64,000 bases of DNA from Rotaria sordida (lineage: Eukaryota > Rotifera > Eurotatoria > Philodinida > Philodinidae), in contig CAJNOL010001330.1 in NCBI GenBank assembly GCA_905250125.1, positions 1 to 64,000 of the forward strand, read 5' to 3'. Below are positions 24,723 through 34,689 of this stretch, piece after piece. Under the pieces are notes generated by a model that had not been told where the DNA came from, did no database searches, and saw only the letters and a list, made by a program, of their open reading frames with translations. Each line of letters starts with the position of its first letter. Within the stretch, counting starts at the first letter, position 1. The translations under genes were made by a program, and so were the position numbers.

Positions 24723-24793
24723 TTCCTTGTGATATAATGGTAGTGCGTCTATCCGGTAAGCAGAAGGTGCGTGGTTCGAGTCCCACGAAGGGA
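24723..24793 (+). tRNA. tRNA-like gene or tRNA pseudogene (possible CCG anticodon)
   Basis: It has an A-box-like ATAATGGTAGTGCG and a perfect B-box GGTTCGAGTCC, near-pairing acceptor ends (TTCCTT with AAGGGA), and a T run shortly downstream (CTTTTTC near 24797) suitable as a Pol III terminator. The anticodon region, CTATCCGGTAAGCAG, folds poorly. With U33 followed by CCG it would be tRNA-Arg, but the stem has mismatches and the T arm gives only four clean pairs with an 8-base loop. A degenerate tRNA or tRNA-derived short element is equally likely. Confidence 0.45.
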
Positions 24794-25235
24794 TATCTTT
24801 TTCTCCGTTCTGTTTGTATTACATCTCGCTGCTTATCTCGGTCATGAGTCATAACATTAAACTCTTACAATGGTGTACTGATCGGAAAGCAGCATACAGC
24901 TTCTTCCCTGCACGTGTCTTCGTACTTTGATGTTCTGAGTCGGAGTGTTCCCCTCCGATGGTGAGGCTCAGAAAATGGTTGATGTCAAGGGGGAAACAGC
25001 GGACTTCAACCATAGTGACTTCATATTTTCACAAGACTTCAAAAGACTTCAGAGGACTTCAAGGGACTTCACAAGAGTTCAAGAGGCAGATTCCATGCGT
25101 ATCAAAAAACCTTATAGAAATTACATGAAACTTCTATAACATGCAAAAAACAAAACTTATCATACAGAGATTACAAAGGTGTTTCTAGTTTCTGAAAGTT
25201 GTTTCTCGCAGTATATCCATATCTAGAATAAAGAT

Positions 25236-25442
25236 ATGGCAATGACACAAAGCGTTGATGAAATTAAAACAGAGAAAATAAATTTTACTGGTATGCGTAT
25301 ATTGGATTCGATTAATCCAGCATTGAAAAACTCCTATTTTCAGGTGCAAATAAATAACAAGACTAAATTTATACACAAACAAACGGCTTGTTGGTTATTG
25401 AACGATAAAGCTAGCCGTTTATCGGCTGATAGATTATCATAA
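25236..25442 (+). pseudogene. small transposon-derived coding fragment (68 codons)
   Basis: It has non-random composition and ends TACWLLNDKASRLSADRLS, a pattern I recall (not searched) from TE-encoded proteins of invertebrates, where a Cys/Val-Trp-Leu-Leu stretch is followed by Leu-Ser-Ser-Asp-Arg-Leu. It is enclosed by the TIR element at 24990-25893. No start context or continuation was found, and no function is assigned. Confidence 0.35.
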
Positions 25443-25721
25443 GTGATAGAAACAAACAAAAAGGAATAAAATTCTTCATAAAATCGATATTTGATAGATG
25501 GAACATTTCTTATAAAAATAAATCACTTCATTCAAAAAGCATTCGGTTATTAACTATCATGTTTTCTAAGATCCAACAAACTTGAATTTTTTTCCAGCAC
25601 ATTGAAAAAAGAACAATAAAAGGTTCATCTTTCTGCTAAAATAAGACCGTCGAAAACAAGACAATTTCATTGGTTTCTTATGAATTTTCTTGCACTAAAT
25701 GTATTTCGAAACTTCCGCAAG

Positions 25722-25868
25722 AATTCATGAGACTTCATTAGACTTCAAGAGACTTCATGAGACTTCATAAGACTTCATGAGACTTTATTAGACTTCATGA
25801 GACTTCATAAGACTTCAAGAGACTTCAGAAGACTTTGAAAGACTTTCAAGACTTCATGAGACTTCACG
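25722..25868 (+). repeat. 10-bp tandem repeat, consensus GAGACTTCAT
   Basis: About 14 consecutive copies with point variants (TAGACTTCAA, AAGACTTCAT and similar). Part of the right subterminal region of the element at 24990-25893. Confidence 0.9.
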
Positions 25869-26596
25869 GCTGAAGTCTCTGCTGTTTCCCCCTTTGATAA
25901 ATTCATAGAATCGATCATGATTGTAACTGAAAATATCTTCTGGTGAATCATTTTTATTTTCTGTTGCTTCAGAAACTTCTGATGGTATTAATAGATTGAA
26001 AAAAATTTTTATTTTAAATCAGTAGATTTATTATAGTAAATACGTGAAGATACACAATAAATATCAAAACAACTAATCTCTCATTATTATAAATCTAAAG
26101 ACATGTTGCTCTTTTGAATGTAAATGTATCATAGTGCGATTAAAGAGATGAATGTTTTTCTGATATTCTTACAATCCTTGATACAATTTGAACCTGTGAG
26201 AGTCAATCTTATGAGACCAAGGAGTACTTATATGAGAAATTGACTCTAATTAATAATTTCTTTTAATCAGCTGTTCTTCAAAATGTGTCTTTCTGAGTAT
26301 GTTAAAGAAAATATGTTCTATTCGATCGAATAAACAATCAAAACAGATTCAAATAACTTATTAATATCGTAATAGAATATATAGTTGTTTTTTTTCACCT
26401 CATGAGAGTGATATAATAATAAGCTGATTCTCCGAAAAAAATTGAATTACAAAATATCGAAAACTGAGAAGCTTTTTGATTGGATATTTAGTGTGTTCAC
26501 TAAAATTCTGATATAGTAGTGTGTCTAATAGAGAGCGCTATCAGTCTATCCTATAATACCACTTTAATTTACATGCTACTTTTGAAAAATCTATCA

Positions 26597-26708
26597 GTAT
26601 CTAGGCACCATCTCAGCATTTCAGCACCATCTTAGCATCTTTTCGGGACCTCAGCACCATTTCAGTACCTCAGCACTGTTTCAGTACCTTTCGGCATATT
26701 TTGGTGCC
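26597..26708 (+). repeat. short minisatellite of CAGCACC/CAGTACC units
   Basis: Irregular repeats of TCAGCACCATYTCAG-like units, about 8-10 partial copies, immediately before the haloperoxidase pseudogene. Confidence 0.6.
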
Positions 26709-28020
26709 ATGGCGCAGCACTTACCCCCTTGTATTGCAAGCTTATGCAAATAATTATGACACATCCATTGTTTCTACACTAGATCAAGTCGGTCCAGCAA
26801 CAACAGCATGCGCTTTTGTCATCATTCACGATGCCATGCTGATTTCGATGAATTCATTCATTCGACGTTATGATCAGCTTGCTGAACACAGTGGAAGGCC
26901 TACAACGCGTTCTCTTTCAAAGAGACTCGATATGAGTGCAGCTATACCAGAAGTTGCCTACCAGACTTTGTCATCATTATATTCGAAATAGCGATCAATC
27001 TTTGATGATGTCCATCGATTTCATTTGAGTCAAACTAACAATGGTAGTGAAGCACAAACTGAAATCACTATGAGTCTTACCGTTGACCAATTGACTGCTT
27101 CATTCATTCTTGAAAATCGAGTATCAGATAGCAGCAACGCCAATGTCTACTATACACTATCAATGCTGCCCTGTTACCATTAGATTGATCCAATCCAACC
27201 TAAGCAAGGCTATATTAGTGTTCATTGGGGAAAAGTAAAACCATTCTTCTTAGATTATATATCATAATTTCATCCACCCAATATTGTCAGTGACATACCA
27301 GCAACTCGTACCATTTATTGAAATACATCGACCTATTCAAACGAGTTAACTGAGATGGAGTTATTGGAATAGAAAGTAAGCGTAAAATGTTCTGCAGAGC
27401 AAAATTGTATCGAAATTGCATGAGCTTATGATGGAGTACCTAAACCGGGTACGTCTCCATATCTGTACAATCAAATTGTGCGAATCATTGTCATTCAAGA
27501 ACGCAATGCATTAGAACAGAATGCTTAGCTGTTTGCATTGATCAACTATGCGATGTCTGACTCGATAATTACTGCATGGAATGCAAAGTATTACTACAAT
27601 TTCTGGCGTCCAATTCTTGGTATTTTCAGAGTACCAAGTATACATCATATTGATCAAGCATGGACATCGTTAGAAGCACCACCTGACGGTATCGGCGCAG
27701 ATTTCACTCCTGCCTTCCAGGCATACCTTTCTGGTGATACAGCATTCGGTACGGCCATATTTCAGTCATTACGTTTGTTCTACAGTAGAGATACTATTTT
27801 ATTTCAATTTCAATCGAATGAATATAACGGCAAAATAAAAGATTCAAACACTGGACGAGGTCGACCAGCATTAACTCGATACTATCCTTCATTGACAGCA
27901 GCTGAAATAGAAAATGCTGAGAGTCGAATCTATTTGCGTGTTCACTGACGTAGCAATGCAGTACGAGGACAACTTCTTGGTCAGCAAGTAGCATCAGAAG
28001 TATTTTGAGAATTCAACTGA
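26701..28020 (+). pseudogene. vanadium-dependent haloperoxidase-like pseudogene (PAP2 superfamily)
   Basis: Coding remnants run over 1.3 kb with in-frame stops, at 26989-26991 and again near 27181, 27266 and 27430. The first block (26701-26988) has HDAMLISMNSFI. The second (27538-27946) has ITAWNAKYYYNFWRP, the signature of bacterial/fungal vanadium haloperoxidases, where the Arg contacts vanadate. Further on, the normally conserved Ser-Gly-His is Ser-Gly-Asp (YLSGDTAFG), so the catalytic/vanadate-contacting His is lost as well. Such enzymes are rare in animals and this may be a decayed horizontally acquired gene. A cyanide-type or phosphatase relative in the PAP2 superfamily cannot be excluded. 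Confidence 0.75.
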
Positions 28021-28142
28021 ACTGAAGTCTTGTTCTTCTTTGTTCTACATGTCAAAAGGCTACCATAAAGAATGAAACCATTGCTATTTAGTCAATATCA
28101 ACTTGAAAAGGTTCTTTTCATTGAATTCTTTACAAAGTCATC

Positions 28143-28221
28143 GGGTGGGTGTGGGTGTTGGTGGCTGTGCGCGTGGGTCTTCTTGTCACTCAAAATCACA
28201 GCACACACCCGCACCCACAGC
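28143..28221. repeat. telomere-like hairpin 7
   Basis: GGGTGGGTGTGGGTGTTGG.., a loop with CTTCTTGTCACTC (complement GAGTGACAAGAAG), then CACACCCGCACCCACAGCC. It abuts the foldback element beginning at 28226. Confidence 0.8.
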
Positions 28222-28225
28222 CAAA

Positions 28226-28690
28226 ATTGGGACTTGAAAGTAAAAATGTGGAAGATCCAGACTGTTCTTTCGGTACAACTCATTTTATCATCCATAAAAG
28301 GCAGGAAAGTTTTTGAAAATTATCCATGTCATCAGTTTTGTGGGGAGCAGCTCACGCTGATGATTTTGGTAAAAAAACTTTTCATTTTTTATGAAAAAAT
28401 AACGAAACAAGAGTCAGAATACTAACAAGCACTGGTATTCTTAAGGCGCTTTAGGAATTTTTCCAGTGATGGTCTATTTCAGTACTTGTTAGTATTTTGA
28501 CTCTAGTTTCGTTATTTTTTCATAAAAAGTGAAAAGTTTTTTTTACCAAAATCATCAACGTGAGCTACTCTACAAAACTGATGACGTGGATAATTTTCAA
28601 AAACTTTCCTACCTTTTATGGATGATAAAATGAGTTATACCGAAAGAACAGTCTGGATCTTCTACATTTTTACCTTCAAGTCCCGATTTT
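28226..28690. mobile_element. foldback element, ~465 bp, ~215-bp arms
   Basis: The left arm (28226-28437) is the inverted copy of the right arm (28478-28690). Matching blocks include GGACTTGAAAGTAAAAATG, CAGACTGTTCTTTCGGTA and GAAAAAATAACGAAAC. The spacer of about 40 bases is unique. No coding capacity. Its left end meets hairpin 7 within about four bases. Confidence 0.9.
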
Positions 28691-29209
28691 TTTCGACCAA
28701 ATACGTTTTCTCAATTGATGCTAGCTATTGAGCATGAAAAAATACCAAAAATAAATTTTTTTCCGAAAATTGCTATTTTTCCCATGGATTCACCTTATTA
28801 GATTTTGATTAGCAGCAAATATTTTATATTTTTAGCTATTTAATTTAGTCTCAAATGGTGTTGAAGCTCCAACCATTATATTTGACTACACTGCTCATAT
28901 AAAAATGAAATTTATAAACACGAACCGTCTAAATTGAATGAACATTGTGGTATGCATTAGTTTGGCAGAACGAAAACCTATCGAAGAAAAAATGTCGATC
29001 GTATGAAAACATCGAAAAAGTTGGGTTTGATACTATCGACCAGCGAGATCAAACTTTTTATTCTATACAAGAGAAAGATGCATATTTGCATCAATAGCAC
29101 ATTCTAAGTTTGTTAGAAATAATCATAAATGAGTTTTTCACAAAGTATTTTACATCAGAAGGTTAATTTTTTTTTTCTTCGCTAGCACAAGTGATAAGCC
29201 ATCTAATAA
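28691..29209. other. intergenic, no recognised gene
   Basis: AT-rich sequence with no convincing reading frame. It contains short runs of A and T only. Confidence 0.4.
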
Positions 29210-29281
29210 GGGTGTGGATTGTGGATGGGTTTGGTGAATGAGTGTCTTCTCTTCGTCCAAACCCTACTCCCACTCCACACT
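29210..29281. repeat. telomere-like hairpin 8
   Basis: GGGTGTGGATTGTGGATGGG, a loop with CTTCTCTTCG (complement CGAAGAGAAG), then CTACTCCCACTCCACACTT. Degenerate units. Confidence 0.75.
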
Positions 29282-29623
29282 TACATAAATCTATTGATCA
29301 ACGCTACGTATTGGGAATATCTTGAACTTTTTTTGGAAATTTTCATATGATTGACATTTTTTCGTTCTGCAAAAATTACTTCGACATTTTTTTCTACATT
29401 TTTTCATTCTGTCAAATCAATGTCATTCAACATTATCAATTGGGTGGTCAATCGGCCCTATCAAAATGTAAACGGCAGTCGAACATTGTTCTCAATATAA
29501 ATAAATATATCGTGAAGAGAAACAATATTGCATTCATTCAACGCAATGTTATTCGTTATTCTTATTGTTTTCTCAATTTTTGAGGCAACTTGAATAACTA
29601 TTCTTCTTAAATTAATTTAATTT

Positions 29624-30738
29624 CAAATAGCTATGTCAATCATCAATATTATTTCATATTGAAAGTAAAATAGAAAATGTTTCATTAAATTCTGCTTATT
29701 TCCTTGGAACAGTTCATGTACCTCAAAATCTTATTTGGCCTTATTTTTCAAATGATATTCTCAATAATAGTGATGAATATTGGGTAGAAATCGATCTTAC
29801 TGATCCTTTATTTCGGGTGCATGTTAATCGATGTATAATTGATCAACTACTACCAAAACAACAAGCTCGATTACGTGTCAAAACATGGCCTCAATTTCTT
29901 AATGATACAAAACGAAACCATATCAATAAATCAATGAATCCTCATTGTAATTCATACTTTGAAAATTTTTAAAAAATTATTAATTGATTTTAGTGATTGC
30001 TGAATGGAGACATTGGATAATTAATAATGATATAGAAATATCATTTGATTATTTTTGGCGTAATCGTACAATAACTGATGATACAATTTTAGATCATCAT
30101 ATTATTCTTGAGGCTTATCGAAAAGAAAAATATGTTGGATCACTTGAAAAATTTTCAAATACTTCTTGTGAGGTATATTTAATAATATAACTTTTTTTTT
30201 AATTTTATTTTTTCAAAATCTTTTTAGAAGGCAGCTCGAATAAATAAATTGAATCCATTTTTAAAGAAATTTATACGTGAATTAATTTCTCATTGGTATA
30301 ATTGTGATTGGTTTGATGACGCATTTAATGAATTTTTTGATGATAGTGAAACTGATATGAAAATACGAAATGAAAAAATGGTAAATAATATTCGACAAAT
30401 ATTAAAATCAAAAGCTGATAGAAAAATTCTATTTGTTGTTGGTGCAGGTGAGTTATTCATTGTATCAACGGAAACACTTAGTTTTCTTTATTTCTAGCTC
30501 ATCTATTTGGTAATAATAGTATTAATTCTATGCTTGATGAATATCACATTAAACAGATTGATTCACCTAGTGAAAATTTTCCTTCTGAGTATGTTGACTT
30601 CATTTTTTTTTAAATTCAATAATTAAATATTTTTGTAGACTCTGTACACAAGAAATATTTGAAGGAACGACTAATGAAATTAAAGCTATTTTAAATGATA
30701 CAAATGTTGAATCAGACGATAATGCTTCTGCTGCTTGA
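29624..30738 (+). CDS. TraB/TIKI-family protein (putative metalloprotease fold), multi-exon, 5' end uncertain
   Basis: The coding series is about 29624-29946, 29994-30172, 30228-30447, 30498-30588 and 30639-30738, separated by 47-55-bp introns with GT..AG ends. Exon 1 has FLGTVHVPQNLIWPYF and YWVEIDLTDP, which match the Gly-x-x-His plus Glu motifs of TraB/TIKI proteins. A later exon has RNEKMVNNIRQILKS, and the splice at 30447/30498 creates a VVGAAHLFGNNS block, also family-typical. In animals TIKI proteins act on Wnt proteins at the cell surface. This one lacks an obvious C-terminal membrane anchor (it ends in an acidic tail) and its N-terminal exon or signal peptide was not located; sequence at 29347-29583 may contribute. 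AATAAA lies near 30764. Confidence 0.75.
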
Positions 30739-30837
30739 AATTTTTTTTTTCTATTTCATATCAAATAAAATAGTTTGTTAAATAAAATCAAAGATTTTTA
30801 TTAGAGTATGGAAAACAACGAAATAATTACTGGCTAA

Positions 30838-30896
30838 AGGGTGTGGATGAGAGTGTACGTGTAACTATTATCATTCACATCCACACCTCACACCCT
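30838..30896. repeat. telomere-like hairpin 9
   Basis: AGGGTGTGGATGAGAGTG, a loop of about 20 bases, then CACATCCACACCTCACACCCT. It lies ~100 bp downstream of the TIKI-like gene. Confidence 0.8.
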
Positions 30897-31381
30897 AGCA
30901 TACGTAGCATCAAAGTTCAGAATGCTTGCATCAAGAGTTGTGAAGGCGAAACTCTCGCATACATGAGTTGTTGTTTGTGAATATCCTTTCCTTAGATCCG
31001 TTTTCATACTTCGTTTAATAGCAATCTTTACGATTTTCCGAACATAGAGTTCTTTTGAGTATAAACTGAAACATACAATAAAATATGAGTCTTAATGCTA
31101 TGAAGGAAAAAAAAATTTTTTAGACTCAAATGGAGCATTATTCTTTATTTTTATTCCATATTTGCTTTTGGTTATATAAATAGAAAAAAGAACGGTGCTA
31201 CACTAAAATAGGGAACGATAATTAAGAATCAAGTGAAATAGAAAGCAACAACTACGTGTACAGAATAATAAAATATTTGGATGTGGGAAAAACGTCATGT
31301 TAATGAGTAAAGCAGGAGAAAGAAGTGGGTAGCACTATAGAGTTCTATCGTCCAGTTGCCGTTATTCCACTACGCAATTAT
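30897..31381. other. intergenic between convergent genes
   Basis: The TIKI-like gene and the flavohemoprotein gene converge here. AT-rich; no other gene was seen. Confidence 0.5.
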
Positions 31382-32605
31382 TCATTTTTGATTAATCTCT
31401 TGTAATAAGCGAAGCGTCGGCTCGATTGATTTCAGATGAACTTGAGATTTTGGAAGATTAAATCTCGCGAGAGCATTTTCGGCTATAGTCAGAAACGCTT
31501 CCGAGCCTGACACGTAGACATGTGTGTCTGGATGCAGCTTGCCTTCAAGATGAATCTTTGATATTGGTTCATCTTGCGTCAAAATTAAGTATTGTTCTTT
31601 TGAAACCAGCTTATGTAATGTGGCAGCAAAGGCAGCATGATGGTCGGTTCGTACACATTGAATTACTGTTGCTGAAGCCACTTTTCCCTGTTGGTTCAAC
31701 TCCTGAATCAACGCCATGAAAGAAGCAATACCAATACCGCCACTGATGAATAAATGATTCTTTGCATCACGGGCGAGTGAAAAACTACCAGCAGGAGGTG
31801 AAACTAAAATTGTACTGCCAACTACACGGTTGCGAATAATTTCGTCCGAGACAATGCTATTCTGATCAAAATCATTTCCTTTTTTAACAGCCACAGAATA
31901 GGTCTGGCCATTGAATGGTTCAAGCAGAGAATAGTGTCCATGATGAAGCACGCCACCTTTTTCAGTGCGCAATGTAATATATTGTCCGGGATGGTAAGAC
32001 CACAGTTTTCCATCATCTTGACGTTCTATGGTCAAAAGATAAATCGGTCCACTTGAGATTGTTTCTTTCTTGAGAACAGTGAATGGAGCAAAACCTCTAT
32101 CGCGTTCATCGTTGCCAAGTTCAGCGTACAATTCCTTCTCCCGTTTGATGAAGGTTTCTGCAATAAGATCATATAGAGCTTGCCATGCAGCTATGACGTC
32201 AGGTGTTGCTTTGTCGCCCAAAAATTCTTTGATTGCTTGTATTAGATATTTGCCGACAATGGGATAGTGCTCCGGTTGGACCGTAATGGCGCGATGCTTG
32301 CTTGAGATGCGTGACATCTGCGGCATCATTACATCCAAATTGTCAAGATTTTCAGCGAAAGAAATCATGGTCTGTGCCAATGCCATAGGCTGCTTTCCTG
32401 TTTTTTGATTCGTCTGATTGAAAAAATTGCGAAATTCTGGATGTTCGTTGAACAATGTGGCATAGAATTTTGTTGTTATTTCTTTGCCATGTTCCTTCAT
32501 AGTAGATATATGTGATTGAAGAAGTTTCTTCTGTTCGTCAGTAACACCCATTTTTGTTCTAGAACACAAAGCAGAGTATGTTTGTTTCATTGGCAAAAAA
32601 ACCAT
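31382..32605 (-). CDS. flavohemoprotein / nitric oxide dioxygenase (Hmp-like), 407 aa
   Basis: Converts nitric oxide to nitrate using oxygen and NAD(P)H, a cytosolic detoxification enzyme of bacteria and fungi. A single uninterrupted exon. Globin domain ~20-155 with distal Tyr48 (KFYATLF) and proximal His104 in KHRAITVQPEHYPIVG, the Hmp-type F-helix pattern. FAD domain ~168-275 with HGHYSLLEP (224-227 is HYSL; most relatives have Arg where His224 stands). NAD domain ~283-400 with GGIGIASFM. Length agrees with Hmp (~396 aa). The first Met gives an 18-residue extension; Met19 (MGVTDEQ) aligns with the usual family start and may be the true start. Hmp-type genes are unusual in animals, so acquisition from bacteria or fungi is likely. 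It lies tail-to-tail with the TIKI-like gene. Confidence 0.95.
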   Translation of the reverse strand: MVFLPMKQTYSALCSRTKMGVTDEQKKLLQSHISTMKEHGKEITTKFYATLFNEHPEFRNFFNQTNQKTGKQPMALAQTMISFAENLDNLDVMMPQMSRISSKHRAITVQPEHYPIVGKYLIQAIKEFLGDKATPDVIAAWQALYDLIAETFIKREKELYAELGNDERDRGFAPFTVLKKETISSGPIYLLTIERQDDGKLWSYHPGQYITLRTEKGGVLHHGHYSLLEPFNGQTYSVAVKKGNDFDQNSIVSDEIIRNRVVGSTILVSPPAGSFSLARDAKNHLFISGGIGIASFMALIQELNQQGKVASATVIQCVRTDHHAAFAATLHKLVSKEQYLILTQDEPISKIHLEGKLHPDTHVYVSGSEAFLTIAENALARFNLPKSQVHLKSIEPTLRLLQEINQK

Positions 32606-32751
32606 GACTAGAACTCAGTCTTCATATGCATTGCAAGTCAAAAATCATTGGAAAATGATTCAGGTAGCATTTTATCTGTAAAAGGTGGCTGAGTTTCATA
32701 AGAAATCTCCTTACTTTGAAAAAGCACACTTTTGTGTGTAGACATAAAATG

Positions 32752-33121
32752 CAGAACTTGAAAGTTGAATTTGATTGAACAACCTTCAAGTTTCAAGTAA
32801 TACATATACGGTACAGTAGGCATCGTATAGCGTGAAGGTTCCGTGAAAACATAATAAGATGAGAGTTACAGGTCGAAAATTGAAGTTAGAAATTTCAGTT
32901 GAATTCAACTTTCAAGTTTCACGCTACTGAATGGAAGATAATGATAGGAGGGAGGAACACGAGGAGAGGAATAGAAAGACAAAATTGACGAGAGACGGGA
33001 TAGAGAGAGAGAGAGAGAGAGAGAGGTAAAACGTGATAGGAATAAGGACAGAGTTGAACCTTGATATATCAATTCAAGTAAACTTTTCAACTAAATTCAA
33101 CTTTCAAACTTGATACTGCTG
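32752..33121. mobile_element. possible MITE with TTCAACTTTCAAGTTT ends
   Basis: GCAGAACTTGAAAGTTGAAT at the left and its inverted counterpart at about 33096-33121 (AATTCAACTTTCAAACTTG) could be terminal repeats. The same motif recurs at about 32902-32925. Flanks were not resolved. Confidence 0.4.
33003..33025 (+). repeat. (GA)n microsatellite
   Basis: About 11-12 uninterrupted GA units. Confidence 0.95.
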
Positions 33122-33269
33122 ATTTTCTAGTAGATAAAACTAAATCTTTGATTTGAAGTGATGATATATTGGAACTTTTTCATTGCTTTATTTCTATTCG
33201 AACCGGTACCAGGTAGCTACTGATGCTAAGACACACACAAGGCATCGTCTCTATGCTGATTATCTTCAT

Positions 33270-33800
33270 CATGCCCATCCATGTCGTAAAACCGGATCAG
33301 TTTTAGCGATAAACCATGGTTAACCGACCAAAACAACCGGTAAATTTCATACAGCAAAAGAAAAAACACATGCTCGTGACTGAGAGTATTATTTTCGTGT
33401 TTTTAATGAATAAGAAATATTTGATAGCAAAATATAGCACATAGATCATATTCCTGCGTATTCAGTTGTGAAACAAGCAGCAAAATTAATACATAAATTC
33501 TTACCAATGAGAAATCAGCAAAAATATTTTAAACCAAATCTCAGCTAGGATGAACTTTCTCGCTGTGTCGATGATTCCGACGGATTTAGTGTACTGGCAA
33601 TACCAGATATATGCTGAAACAGAAAAAAAAATTCAAAATTCAAAAGGTTTTTTCAAAAATTGACATAATTTCAAGTCTGATGCATAGTAAAAGTGATGAA
33701 TTTTATCTGAAGAAATGACCGGTAAACCATGGTAAATGGAGTCCGTAACTAGATCGATAAAACTACGGTTAACCACCGATCTTCTTCCGATTTTCATTAC
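33270..33800. mobile_element. hAT-like fragment with GGTTAACC/GGTAAACC ends
   Basis: The left end has GATCAGTTTTAGCGATAAACC with ACCATGGTTAACC; the right end has GGTAAACCATGGTAAATGG and GGTTAACCACCG. The same end sequences appear inverted at 37190-37880, defining a family. No coding sequence remains. Confidence 0.55.
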
Positions 33801-34026
33801 ATGGATAAGATAGTTTTCCTACAAATATGTTTGAGGAAAATGAGTTCCCTAGAAACCCAAAAAGTGCATGGAATCAACGAAAGTAAATGTATTTATATCT
33901 AAATCTCTTTTTACATTTCTATGTATATCTATACATGAACTAAACCCCAAGTACTTAAATCTATTCCTATCTTTTCCTACTTCTACATAGGTATGTATAT
34001 CTGGTTATTATTTATAACTAAGAATC

Positions 34027-34182
34027 AATGATGTAGCCAATAGTAGGATCATTAGGCTATTGCCCACGGATTTCGTTGAGCTGATAATAATTACTCAATT
34101 CTCCAAACGTTATGGTCTACAGATTATTTTGTGATAGTGACAATTGCTCAGTACTCGAAAATTCCTCGCTACGCCACTGCTA
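34027..34182. mobile_element. short element with GTGGCGTAGC-type terminal repeats
   Basis: The left end is ATGATGTAGCCAATAG; the inverted right end is GCAGTGGCGTAGCGAGG. About 155 bp, the same size class and end type as the element at 48374-48535. Non-autonomous. Confidence 0.45.
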
Positions 34183-34689
34183 GAATGAATAAAAGTAAAT
34201 CTATTACTATCTATATCTATTCTTATAGGGACGAATCTATAGACATATACGTGTATATATATAATTATTTTATAGAGGAATATAAAATCTAGGCGAATTT
34301 GAAATTTCAATCTTCTCTGTAGCAAATTAAAATCACATTTTTCCTGTGGATTTGGTGAGTAACAATTGCGGATTTTAAACTCCCCTACGGTGAGGGTAAC
34401 GAGAACAAAATCACAATCACTCTCACATTTATCTCATCCTAGGAGAAATTAAAATGTGCAATTTTTACTTACAAAATACACAGCAAAAAAAATTGATTTT
34501 AATTTGCCTTAGAGGAGATTAAAACTTTAATTTCCCCTGTAATACATATATATATGTGGTGCAGGTACGAATGGATAAATCTAAATCTTTATCTAGGATC
34601 AATAATAGGTGTAGGTTCTTGAAATATCCATTTATATTCGAACTCAAATTAGACAGCTACTCCTAGTAACCAGTTAGAAGAACGAGATG

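Larger units (their letters stand above)
24990..25893. mobile_element. TIR element with GACTTCA tandem repeats at both ends
   Basis: The termini are AGGGGGAAACAGC and, inverted, the same sequence at 25880-25893. Both subterminal regions carry repeats of a ~10-bp GAGACTTCAT unit: about six on the left (25004-25085) and about fourteen on the right (25722-25868), all on the + strand. Inside is a small frame (25236-25442) that resembles a domain found in transposon proteins. No clean target duplication was found. Confidence 0.65.

Noticed and set aside
25722..25868. CRISPR-like regular repeats
   Set aside because: The units are contiguous 10-mers with no spacers and lie inside a eukaryotic TIR element.
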